Shown one piece after another: positions 5,776-12,362 of a DNA stretch of 15,210 nt. Source of the DNA: Pseudomonas sp. UBA5782 (GTDB lineage: Bacteria > Pseudomonadota > Gammaproteobacteria > Pseudomonadales > Pseudomonadaceae). Made by a program: the position numbers and the translations under genes. Numbering within the stretch: position 1 is the first letter of the stretch; each line of letters opens with the position of its first letter. Under the pieces are notes generated by a model. The model made no database searches, had not been told where the DNA came from, and saw nothing but the letters and a program-made list of their open reading frames with translations. The stretch spans positions 3,230 through 18,439 of the forward strand of contig DIEE01000093.1 of NCBI GenBank assembly GCA_002418465.1, given 5' to 3'.

Positions 5776-7254
5776 GTGAAGAACGATATCCATGACCTCG
5801 GCCTGGTGCTGGAGTCCAAGGTCAAACTGATCGTCATCGAGTCCTGGGACGAGCCGCGCGTGCTGCAGACCCTTACCGGGCTGGCGGTGCGGCGCAATCT
5901 CGGGCTGTTCCTCTGGTCGGTCACCGAGGGGCTGCAACGCCTGGGTTTCGGCAGCGCGGCCGGCGAGGAGCCGACCCACGAGCCGGAGGCGGCGCTGAAG
6001 TTGATCAAGCATGACCCGCAGCCGAATCTCTACGTGCTCTGCGACCTGCATCCGTTTCTCGAGGACAACCCCAAGCTGGTGCGCCTGCTCAAGGAAATCG
6101 CCATGGCCGAGGGCGCACAGCGGCCGACGCTGGTGCTGGTTTCCCACGCGCTCAAGCTGCCGCCGGAAGTGCAGCGCTACGCGGCGCGCTTCGACCTGGC
6201 GCTGCCGTCGGAGGAGGAGCTGCTGGCGATCGTCCGCGACGAAGCCACGCGCTGGAGCGAGCGCAACCGCGGCGCCCGCGTGCGCACCGACAACCGCACC
6301 CTGCAGCAGGTGGTGAAGAACCTGCGCGGCATGAGCCACGGCGAGGCCCGCGCGCTGGCGCGCAACCTCATCTGCGACGACGGCGCGATAACCCAGGAAG
6401 ATTTGCCGGAGCTGAACAAGGCCAAGTTCCAACTGCTCGACCTGGAGGGTGTGCTCAGTTTCGAGAACGACACCGCGCGCTTCGCCGAGGTCGGCGGGCT
6501 GGCCGCACTCAAACGTTGGCTGGCCGAGCGCCAGGACGCCTTCCTCGATGACAGCGGCATCGGGCGCCCGAAAGGCATGCTGCTGGTCGGCGTGCAGGGT
6601 GGTGGCAAGAGCCTGGCGGCGAAGGCGGTGGCCGGGCTCTGGGGCCTGCCGCTGCTGCGCCTTGACTTCGCCTGCCTGTACAACAAGTTCTTCGGCGAAA
6701 CCGAACGCAACCTGCGCGAAGCGCTGAAGATGGCCGAGCAGATGGCGCCCTGCGTGCTGTGGATGGACGAGATCGAGAAGGGCCTGGCCAGCGGCGATCA
6801 GGACGGCGGCGTCAGCCAGCGCGTGCTCGGTACGCTGCTGACCTGGATGGCCGAGCACAAGGCGCCGGTGTTCATGGTCGCCACCGCCAACGCGATCCAG
6901 CGCCTGCCGCCGGAACTGGTGCGCAAGGGCCGCTTCGACGAGCTGTTCTTCGTCGACCTGCCGGATGCCGGCGTACGCGAGGATATCTTCCGCATCCACC
7001 TGCAGCGCCGCGAGCTGGAGCCGGCGACGTTCGACCTGGCGGCGCTGGCCGCGGCCAGCAACGGCTTTTCCGGCGCGGAAATCGAGCAAGCGGTGGTCAG
7101 TGCGCTGTATGCCGCTCAGGCGCGCCAGCAGGCGGTCGATCAGAGCCTGCTGCTGAACAGTCTGCAGAGCACGTCGCCGCTGTCGGTGGTGATGGCCGAG
7201 GACCTTGCCGCGCTGCGTACCTGGGCGAACGGGCGGACGGTGCCGGCGGACTGA
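5776..7254 (+). CDS. AAA+ ATPase, Ycf46-like
   Basis: This 491-residue protein is an AAA+ ATPase whose C-terminal half resembles FtsH/Ycf46-type modules; its cellular role is unknown. An N-terminal domain (about 1-225) with alternating hydrophobic strands such as LYVLCDLHPFL (85-95) and LVLVSHALKLP (119-129) has no motif I can assign. The AAA core follows: an unusual Walker A GVQGGGKS (272-279), where most AAA proteins have GPPGTGKT; Walker B VLWMDEIEKG (327-336); sensor 1 VATAN (368-372); an arginine finger candidate in RKGRFDE (383-389); and a helical lid with FSGAEIEQAV (431-440), typical of sensor 2. No membrane segment or protease motif is present. The start is GTG 5776 with AAGGAG five bases upstream. 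It ends three bases from the convergent SDR gene. Confidence 0.85.
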   Translation: MKNDIHDLGLVLESKVKLIVIESWDEPRVLQTLTGLAVRRNLGLFLWSVTEGLQRLGFGSAAGEEPTHEPEAALKLIKHDPQPNLYVLCDLHPFLEDNPKLVRLLKEIAMAEGAQRPTLVLVSHALKLPPEVQRYAARFDLALPSEEELLAIVRDEATRWSERNRGARVRTDNRTLQQVVKNLRGMSHGEARALARNLICDDGAITQEDLPELNKAKFQLLDLEGVLSFENDTARFAEVGGLAALKRWLAERQDAFLDDSGIGRPKGMLLVGVQGGGKSLAAKAVAGLWGLPLLRLDFACLYNKFFGETERNLREALKMAEQMAPCVLWMDEIEKGLASGDQDGGVSQRVLGTLLTWMAEHKAPVFMVATANAIQRLPPELVRKGRFDELFFVDLPDAGVREDIFRIHLQRRELEPATFDLAALAAASNGFSGAEIEQAVVSALYAAQARQQAVDQSLLLNSLQSTSPLSVVMAEDLAALRTWANGRTVPAD

Positions 7255-7257
7255 GTC

Positions 7258-8046
7258 TCAGCCGGGCAGCAGGCCGCGATTGATCCGCGCGGCGAGCTTG
7301 CGCACCAGCCAGCGCGGCGCGAAGCGCGGGCCCATAGCGATCAGCCGATTGCGCCAGCCGGGGATGATCAGCGCACGGTTCTTCTCCAGCGCGCGCACGG
7401 TGTAGAGCGCTACTTCCTCGGCGCTCATCATCAGCTTGCCGCCGCTCAGGTGGCCTACCTCCAGCTGCGCCGAGCGCCAGAACGCGGTGCGGATCGGGCC
7501 GGGGCAGAGCACCGAGACCCTGATCCCGCGGCTTCTGAGCTCTTCTCGCAGGCCTTCGGAAAAGTGCAGAACGTAGGCCTTGCTCGCGTAGTAGTTGCTC
7601 ATCCACGCGCCGGGCTGGAAGGCCGCGACCGAGGCGACGTTGAGGATCTGCCCGCCACCGTTGGCCAGCATGTGCTGGCCGAGCGCATGGCAGAGCCGCG
7701 CCAGTGCCAGCACGTTCACTTCGATCAGGGTTTTCTCGCGGCTCCAGTCCTGCTCCAGATAGGCGCCGCCGGAGCCGATGCCGGCATTGTTCACCAGCAG
7801 CTCGATGCGCCGCTCGCTCTGCTCCAGCTCGTGGAGCAACCCGGACAGCTGGATCGGCTCGGCGAGGTCGCAGGTGCGGAACAGCACCTCGACGCCGAAG
7901 CGCTGGCTCAGCTCGCAGGCGATGCTTTCCAGCGCATCGCGCTGGCGCGCCACCAGGATCAGCTTGCGTCCGCGCCGTGCCAAGGCTTCGGCCAGCGCCA
8001 GGCCGATACCGCTGGAGGCACCGGTGATGAGGACGTAATGCGACAT
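7258..8046 (-). CDS. Short-chain dehydrogenase/reductase (classical SDR)
   Basis: This is an NAD(P)-dependent oxidoreductase of the classical SDR family, substrate unknown. The 262-residue protein has the cofactor motif TGASSGIG (8-15), NNAG (86-89), catalytic Ser139 in NVASVAAF and the Tyr152-x3-Lys156 pair in YYASK, followed by CPGPIRTAF (181-189). An Arg in VARQRDALE (32-40), just after the second strand, suggests preference for NADPH. I start it at ATG 8046, with GGAG six bases upstream on the minus strand; GTG 8058 is in frame but would include this site. The C-terminus (about 228-262) is basic and amphipathic, possibly for membrane or lipid contact. The upstream DUF805 gene ends 58 bases away with a hairpin between, so a common transcript is plausible. 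Confidence 0.9.
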   Translation of the reverse strand: MSHYVLITGASSGIGLALAEALARRGRKLILVARQRDALESIACELSQRFGVEVLFRTCDLAEPIQLSGLLHELEQSERRIELLVNNAGIGSGGAYLEQDWSREKTLIEVNVLALARLCHALGQHMLANGGGQILNVASVAAFQPGAWMSNYYASKAYVLHFSEGLREELRSRGIRVSVLCPGPIRTAFWRSAQLEVGHLSGGKLMMSAEEVALYTVRALEKNRALIIPGWRNRLIAMGPRFAPRWLVRKLAARINRGLLPG

Positions 8047-8061
8047 GCGAATCTCCACTCA

Positions 8062-8084
8062 GGAGCCGTTGGACCTCCGGCTCC
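8062..8084 (-). repeat. intercistronic 7-bp inverted repeat
   Basis: GGAGCCG 8062-8068 and CGGCTCC 8078-8084 flank a 9-nt loop between the DUF805 gene stop and the SDR ribosome site. No T-run follows on either strand, so it is not a typical terminator. In RNA it could stabilise the upstream mRNA end or limit access to the SDR start. Confidence 0.5.
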
Positions 8085-8104
8085 CGGGGTTGGTGCGGCG
8101 CGGG

Positions 8105-9082
8105 TCAGCTACCGAGGCCGGCCCAGTACAGGGCGAGCATGGCGAAGCCGCCGAAGGCGAACATCAACAGCAGCGACAGCAGCAGGATGGCGATGAGCAC
8201 GCCGGAGATGACTTTCACCGACAGGCTGTTGGCCGGCGGCGGCGGGCCGTAGCGGTTGACGCCGTCGCTGCCGGGCACCACCAGCATCAGCAGGGCGAAC
8301 ACGCTGCCGGCGACGGGGATCAGGTTGATCAGCAGCAGCCATCCGGTCCAGCCGATATCGTGCAGGCGCTGGGTGGCGATCATCACGCTGGCGACGACGA
8401 CTCCCAGCGACAGGACGATTATCAGCAGCGAGCCAAGGATCTGGGAGAGATTGCTGACGAGCGCGGCGATGCCCGCTAGCCCGAGGAAGGCGAATATCAG
8501 CACCAGCGACCAGGCCAGGTAACGCAGGCGACCGATGCGGCCGTTGATGCTGAACACCTTGAGCTCGGCGAACTCGGGCAGGGTCTCGCCGACTTCCGCC
8601 CTGGGCGGTGCGTAGGGGGTCACTGCCGGAGCGACCGCTTCCACGGGCGCGGCGGGCGGCGGCAGTTCGCCGCTCTCGGCGAGCAGCGCCTGGCGCGCGA
8701 GGTATTTCTCGATGACGATGCCGCAGGCGCTGCACTCGATCGCCTTGGCCTGCTGACTGCCGCATTTGGGGCAGACCATGTCGCCGCTGGCGGCGAGCGC
8801 CGCGGCTTCGCTCACTTCTTCGAGTTCCACCAGGGTCAGCCGGGCGCTCAGGTCCGGCTCCTTGCGCACCCGTGCGCCGGCGCGCTGCAGTGCCCCCAGG
8901 TATTTGTCCGCCTGGTCTTCCGGGAGGTCGCGCTTGATCGCCTGCGGCGGACCGCTGAACAGCGCTTCGATACGCTGGCGATCACTCTTGAACAGGCGGG
9001 CGAGGTTGTCCTTGACGGTATCCAGCGCCATGTCCGGCATGATCTGGCCATCGAATACGATCTTGTAGCGCGCTTCGGTCAT
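8105..9082 (-). CDS. Zinc-ribbon and DUF805 membrane protein
   Basis: A 325-residue protein of unknown function with three parts. The N-terminal 85 residues are soluble and charged (YKIVFDGQIMPDMALDTVKD), perhaps a small ligand- or protein-binding domain. A zinc ribbon follows with CPKC (104-107) and CSAC (117-120). After a Pro/Ala linker (140-165) comes a DUF805 membrane domain with its marks: FSINGRIGRLRYL near 177-189, RLHDIGWTGW (239-248) and GSDGVNRYGPPP (271-282). Hydrophobic segments lie at about 190-211, 215-236, 248-270 and 290-320. The start ATG 9082 has AAGGAAG upstream; the frame is open to 9160 but that part has no matching ribosome site. A terminator-like hairpin upstream (9159-9195) implies its own promoter, in roughly 9083-9158. 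Confidence 0.85.
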   Translation of the reverse strand: MTEARYKIVFDGQIMPDMALDTVKDNLARLFKSDRQRIEALFSGPPQAIKRDLPEDQADKYLGALQRAGARVRKEPDLSARLTLVELEEVSEAAALAASGDMVCPKCGSQQAKAIECSACGIVIEKYLARQALLAESGELPPPAAPVEAVAPAVTPYAPPRAEVGETLPEFAELKVFSINGRIGRLRYLAWSLVLIFAFLGLAGIAALVSNLSQILGSLLIIVLSLGVVVASVMIATQRLHDIGWTGWLLLINLIPVAGSVFALLMLVVPGSDGVNRYGPPPPANSLSVKVISGVLIAILLLSLLLMFAFGGFAMLALYWAGLGS

Positions 9083-9158
9083 GCAGGGCTTCCTTGTCAC
9101 AAGCTGGGAACCGGCACAGCGTAATAACCGGCCGGCGGCGGCACAAGCGGGCTCGCAC

Positions 9159-9195
9159 AAACAAAAGGCCCGGCAGCGTGTTGGCGCTCCGGGCC
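9159..9195 (-). terminator. rho-independent terminator of the hemJ-nitronate monooxygenase unit
   Basis: GGCCCGG 9167-9173 pairs with CCGGGCC 9189-9195, continued by AGCG 9175-9178 with CGCT 9185-9188 after one bulged base. On the minus strand this is followed by TTTTGTTTG (complement of 9158-9166). It lies 22 bases after the nitronate monooxygenase stop. Confidence 0.85.
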
Positions 9196-9217
9196 CGTGT
9201 GGTGCGTCACGGCGGGA

Positions 9218-10186
9218 TCAGCGCGGCCAGCGCTGGCCGAGCTGAGTGCTGCGCGACAGTGCGTCGCTGTATTCTTGGTCTAGGCGTGCGATCAGTTGAT
9301 CGACGCCGGGCAGATCGGCGATGTCGCCTGCGCCCTGGCCGGCGGACCAGACGGTCTTCCAGGCCTTGGCTTCGTCGTTGATCGGCTTGAGCTTATCGCC
9401 GTAGTCGACCGCACTCTTGTCGTTGAGCCGCTTGAGGTCGTAGCCGGCGCGCTCCAGGCTCTGGCGCATGAAGCTCGCCGGCACGCCGGATACCGCCGGG
9501 GTGTGGACGATATCGGCGGCGTGCGCCTCCACGATCATCTGCTTGTAGTCGTCGCCTGCAGCGCTTTCGGCGGTGGCGATGAAGCGCGTGCCCAGGTAGG
9601 CGAGGTCGGCGCCGAGCAGTTGCGCGGCAAGAATCTCGTGGCCGTGGTTGAGGCAGCCAGCGAGCAGCAGGGTCTTGTCGAAGAACTGCCGAATCTCGGC
9701 GATGAGGGCGAACGGGCTCCAGGTGCCGGCATGGCCGCCAGCGCCGGCGGCCACCGCGATCAGCCCGTCGACGCCGGCCTCGGCGGCCTTCTCGGCGTGG
9801 CGGCGGGTGGTTACGTCATGGAACACCAGGCCGCCGTAGCTGTGCACGGCGTCGACCACGTCCTTCACCGCGCCGAGGCTGGTGACCACGATGGGCACCT
9901 TTTTCTCGACGCAGATCGCCAGGTCCGCCTGCAGGCGCGGGTTGGTCGGGTGGACGATCAGGTTGACGGCGAAGGGCGCCGGCTCCTGCAACGGCGCGAG
10001 GCCCGCTTCGATTTCCTCCAGCCAGGCGCGGAAGCCGTCGCTGTCACGCTGGTTGAGCGCGGGGAAGCTGCCGATGATTCCATTGCGGCAGCAGGCGAGC
10101 ACCAGCGCGGGGTTGGAAACCAGGAACATCGGCGCGGCCATCAGCGGCAGGCGCAGGCGTTGATCGAGCGAGGCAGGCAGGGACAT
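9218..10186 (-). CDS. Nitronate monooxygenase-like FMN protein
   Basis: The protein belongs to the nitronate monooxygenase / 2-nitropropane dioxygenase family of FMN-dependent TIM-barrel enzymes, which oxidise nitronates such as propionate 3-nitronate; some relatives are NADH:quinone reductases, so the true substrate is uncertain. At 322 residues it has normal length. Family marks are MAAPM (16-20) at the first strand, VTSLG (101-105), HDVTT with the following helix (123-127), the FMN phosphate loop AAGAGGHAGT (146-155), and GTRFIAT (199-205) near the second phosphate site. ATG 10186 has a purine-rich AGAGAAG upstream. The gene lies 22 bases after hemJ on the same strand and ends at a good terminator, so the two probably form an operon. 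No functional link between HemJ and this enzyme is known to me. Confidence 0.87.
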   Translation of the reverse strand: MSLPASLDQRLRLPLMAAPMFLVSNPALVLACCRNGIIGSFPALNQRDSDGFRAWLEEIEAGLAPLQEPAPFAVNLIVHPTNPRLQADLAICVEKKVPIVVTSLGAVKDVVDAVHSYGGLVFHDVTTRRHAEKAAEAGVDGLIAVAAGAGGHAGTWSPFALIAEIRQFFDKTLLLAGCLNHGHEILAAQLLGADLAYLGTRFIATAESAAGDDYKQMIVEAHAADIVHTPAVSGVPASFMRQSLERAGYDLKRLNDKSAVDYGDKLKPINDEAKAWKTVWSAGQGAGDIADLPGVDQLIARLDQEYSDALSRSTQLGQRWPR

Positions 10187-10208
10187 GGCGGGCTTCTCTT
10201 GTTGTTGA

Positions 10209-10637
10209 TCAGAAGGGTTTGACCACCACCAGGATCACGATGGCGATCAGGAACAGTACCGGAATTTCGTTGAACCAGCGGTAGAAGGTCTCGCTGCGAC
10301 CCGGCTCGCCGCGAGCGAAGCGTTTGATCTGAGCGCCACATATGTGGTGGTAGCCGATCAGCAGGAACACCAGGGTCAGTTTGGCGTGCAGCCAGCCGGC
10401 GCCCTTGAGCAGGCCGGGGTTCATCGACAGCAAACCGATGCCGAACACCAGGCTGGCGATCATCGCCGGCATCATGATGCCGCGGTAGAGCTTGCGCTCC
10501 ATGAGGCAGAAGCGCTCGCGGCTGGCCGCGTCCGCGCTGCTGGTGTGATAGACGAACAGGCGCGGCAGATAGAACAGCCCGGCGAACCAGCAGACGATGG
10601 AGATGATGTGCAGCGCTTTGATCCAGAGATAGAGCAT
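10209..10637 (-). CDS. hemJ: HemJ, protoporphyrinogen IX oxidase (membrane)
   Basis: HemJ oxidises protoporphyrinogen IX to protoporphyrin IX, the penultimate step of heme synthesis, in the inner membrane; it replaces HemG or HemY in many bacteria. The 142-residue protein has the signature ALHIISIVCWFAGLFYLPRL (8-27, with His10) and GWLHAKL (81-87, with Lys86), residues of the type reported as essential in HemJ. Four hydrophobic segments are seen at about 4-24, 52-72, 82-100 and 122-140, with YHH at 96-98. ATG 10637 has GGAAG about ten bases upstream. The start is divergent from erpA with 227 bases between. Some databases label the family UPF0093 or CopD-like, but the WFAGLFYLPRLFVYH motif favours HemJ. 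Confidence 0.88.
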   Translation of the reverse strand: MLYLWIKALHIISIVCWFAGLFYLPRLFVYHTSSADAASRERFCLMERKLYRGIMMPAMIASLVFGIGLLSMNPGLLKGAGWLHAKLTLVFLLIGYHHICGAQIKRFARGEPGRSETFYRWFNEIPVLFLIAIVILVVVKPF

Positions 10638-10781
10638 CGGGGTACTTCCAGGTGATCACGGTGCGCAGATAGTAGTGGCACAGGTCCTGGCAGTCACCAC
10701 GCCGGTTGGCCGCAGGATATGTGCGGACGTATCATCCGCTTGTGCTCGCCGCCCGGTGCATCAGGTCGGCTGAATCGCACA

Positions 10782-10806
10782 ATAGTTGACCGATTTTCTG
10801 GGGTAA
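10782..10806 (+). promoter_or_regulatory. IscR type-1-like operator at the erpA promoter
   Basis: ATAGTTGACCGATTTTC followed by TGGGGTAA agrees with the E. coli type 1 IscR consensus (ATASYYGAC...GTCRRSTAT as I recall it) at about 20 of 25 positions. The left half is nearly ideal and the right half degenerate. It covers the -35 and spacer of the erpA promoter, where [2Fe-2S]-IscR would repress. IscR is known to control erpA in E. coli. Confidence 0.55.
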
Positions 10807-10816
10807 GCGGATAATG
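10786..10816 (+). promoter_or_regulatory. candidate erpA promoter
   Basis: TTGACC (10786-10791, 5 of 6) and GATAAT (10811-10816, 5 of 6) are both good hexamers, but the spacer is 19 bp, longer than ideal. Such an imperfect spacer is common for regulated promoters. Transcription would begin near 10823, about 40 bases before the start codon. Confidence 0.55.
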
Positions 10817-10864
10817 GCAGGCCCCAATGCAGTTCAGGCAGCGTAACGCCGGGAGATATGCAAC

Positions 10865-11215
10865 ATGAGCGTCGAAACCTTCACCCCTACTGCCATGCTG
10901 TTTTCGCAGGGTGCTGCGAGCAAGGTGAAGAACCTCATCGATGAGGAAGGCAACCCTCGTCTGAAGCTTCGCGTTTTCGTCACGGGCGGCGGCTGTTCCG
11001 GTTTCCAGTACGGCTTCACCTTCGATGAAGACACTGCCGACGATGACACCATCATCGAGCGCGAAGGGGTCAGCCTGGTGGTCGATCCGATGAGCTTCCA
11101 GTACCTGGCCGGCGCCGAAGTGGATTATCAGGAAGGCCTGGAAGGCTCGCGGTTCGTGATCAACAACCCTAACGCCGCCACTACCTGCGGTTGCGGTCAG
11201 TCCTTCTCGATCTGA
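10865..11215 (+). CDS. erpA: ErpA, iron-sulfur cluster insertion protein (A-type carrier)
   Basis: ErpA is an A-type carrier that receives Fe-S clusters from the Isc machinery and delivers them to apo-targets, including isoprenoid synthesis enzymes and respiratory complexes. The 116-residue protein has the three invariant cysteines: Cys44 in GGGCSGFQYGF and Cys108 and Cys110 in TTCGCGQSFSI. The MSVETFTPTAMLFSQGAASK N-terminus suits ErpA rather than IscA. ATG 10865 has GGGAG (10852-10856) eight bases upstream. It is a single-gene unit with its own promoter, an IscR-like operator upstream and a strong terminator downstream. This supports control by Fe-S status, as in E. coli, though that link is inferred here. 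Confidence 0.95.
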   Translation: MSVETFTPTAMLFSQGAASKVKNLIDEEGNPRLKLRVFVTGGGCSGFQYGFTFDEDTADDDTIIEREGVSLVVDPMSFQYLAGAEVDYQEGLEGSRFVINNPNAATTCGCGQSFSI

Positions 11216-11233
11216 CGCCGCTTCGCCTTGTCG

Positions 11234-11265
11234 ACGCCGTGCCCTGCACGGCGTTTTCGTTTTTG
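11234..11265 (+). terminator. rho-independent terminator of erpA
   Basis: ACGCCGTG 11234-11241 and CACGGCGT 11247-11254 form a perfect 8-bp stem with a CCCTG loop, followed by TTTTCGTTTTT. It begins 19 bases after the erpA stop. The minus strand lacks a T-run after the stem, so it should act mainly on the erpA transcript. Confidence 0.92.
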
Positions 11266-11267
11266 CG

Positions 11268-12359
11268 TCAGGCCGGGTAGATCGCGCCCAGTACGCGCAG
11301 GCCGCGCGCACCGGTGACTTCGGGGCGGTTGCCGGGAATCCGTTCCAGACAGCAATGTGCCAACCAGGCAAACGCCATCGCCTCGACCCAGTCAGGCGAC
11401 ACGCCGTAGGCTTCGGTGCTGGCTACCCGGGTTTCGGGGAGCAGCTGCGCCAGGCGCTGCATCAGCGCCTGGTTATGTGCGCCGCCGCCGCAGACCAGCA
11501 GTTCTTGGGTGCGCGGCTGCGCGGCGCGCAGCGAGTCGACAATGCTCAGCGCCGTCAGTTCGAGCAGCGTGCGCTGCACGTCGGCGGGCGCAACGGTGCC
11601 GTGATGCGACAGGTGATCTTCCAGCCAGGGCAGGTTGAACAGCTCGCGCCCGGTGCTCTTCGGCCCGCGGGTGCGGAAGAAGTCGTTGGCCAGCAGGCGT
11701 TGCAGCAGCGCGTCGTCGAGGGTGCCGCTGGCGGCCCAGGCGCCATCGGCATCGAAGGCATCGCCGCGTTGCCGGGCGATCCAGGCGTCCATCAGCACGT
11801 TGCCCGGACCGCAATCGAAGCCGTCCACCGAGCCGTCCGCATGCAGCAGGCTGAGGTTGCTGAAGCCTCCAATGTTGAGCACGGCGCGCGGCTGGCCGAG
11901 GTCGCTGAACAGACTCTGGTGAAATGCCGGTACCAGCGGCGCGCCCTGGCCGCCAGCAGCGACGTCGCGACGGCGAAAGTCGCCGATCACGCTGATCCCG
12001 GTCAGCTCGGCGAGCAACGCCGGATTGCCGATCTGTACGCTGAACCCGCGTGCCGGCTCGTGGCGCACGGTCTGTCCGTGGCTGCCGATCGCGCGTATGT
12101 CGCTCGCCTCGAGGTTCTGCTCGGCGAGCAACTGGCGGATGCCTTGCGCTGCCAGTTCGACCCACTGGTTTTCCGCCAGTGACGCGCGCGCCAGCTCGTC
12201 GGCACCTGGAGCGCAGAGGCTGAGCAGCTCACTGCGAAGTGACGGCGGCATGGGGATATAGAGGGAGGCGAACAGCCGCGGCTGGGCGTGCTGCTCGATC
12301 AGCGCGATGTCCAGACCGTCGAGGCTGGTACCGGACATCACGCCGAGATAGAGCGCCAT
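11268..12359 (-). CDS. anmK: Anhydro-N-acetylmuramic acid kinase
   Basis: AnmK opens and phosphorylates 1,6-anhydro-MurNAc released by lytic transglycosylases, giving MurNAc-6-phosphate for peptidoglycan recycling in the cytoplasm. The 363-residue protein has the P. aeruginosa length. Motifs are the ATP-binding GVMSGTSLDGLD (6-17), GSHGQTV (92-98), GDFRRRDVAAGGQGAPLVP (126-144) with the catalytic Asp, NIGGFSN (162-168), and FDCGPGNVLMD (181-191). ATG 12359 lies three bases after the upstream mepM-like stop and has no clear Shine-Dalgarno (the preceding bases are AACAAGCGCTGACCC), so translation is probably coupled to the upstream gene. Its 3' end converges on the erpA terminator. Confidence 0.95.
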   Translation of the reverse strand: MALYLGVMSGTSLDGLDIALIEQHAQPRLFASLYIPMPPSLRSELLSLCAPGADELARASLAENQWVELAAQGIRQLLAEQNLEASDIRAIGSHGQTVRHEPARGFSVQIGNPALLAELTGISVIGDFRRRDVAAGGQGAPLVPAFHQSLFSDLGQPRAVLNIGGFSNLSLLHADGSVDGFDCGPGNVLMDAWIARQRGDAFDADGAWAASGTLDDALLQRLLANDFFRTRGPKSTGRELFNLPWLEDHLSHHGTVAPADVQRTLLELTALSIVDSLRAAQPRTQELLVCGGGAHNQALMQRLAQLLPETRVASTEAYGVSPDWVEAMAFAWLAHCCLERIPGNRPEVTGARGLRVLGAIYPA

Positions 12360-12362
12360 GGG

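Noticed and set aside
5776..7254. AAA ATPase as a defence-system or toxin-related component
   Set aside because: No nuclease, effector or phage-defence partner is adjacent, base composition matches the surroundings, and P. aeruginosa appears to have the same gene in the same place.
10723..10739. GCGGA...TCCGC inverted repeat between hemJ and erpA as an operator
   Set aside because: Five-base arms are common in DNA of this composition, and no promoter element is clearly positioned by it.
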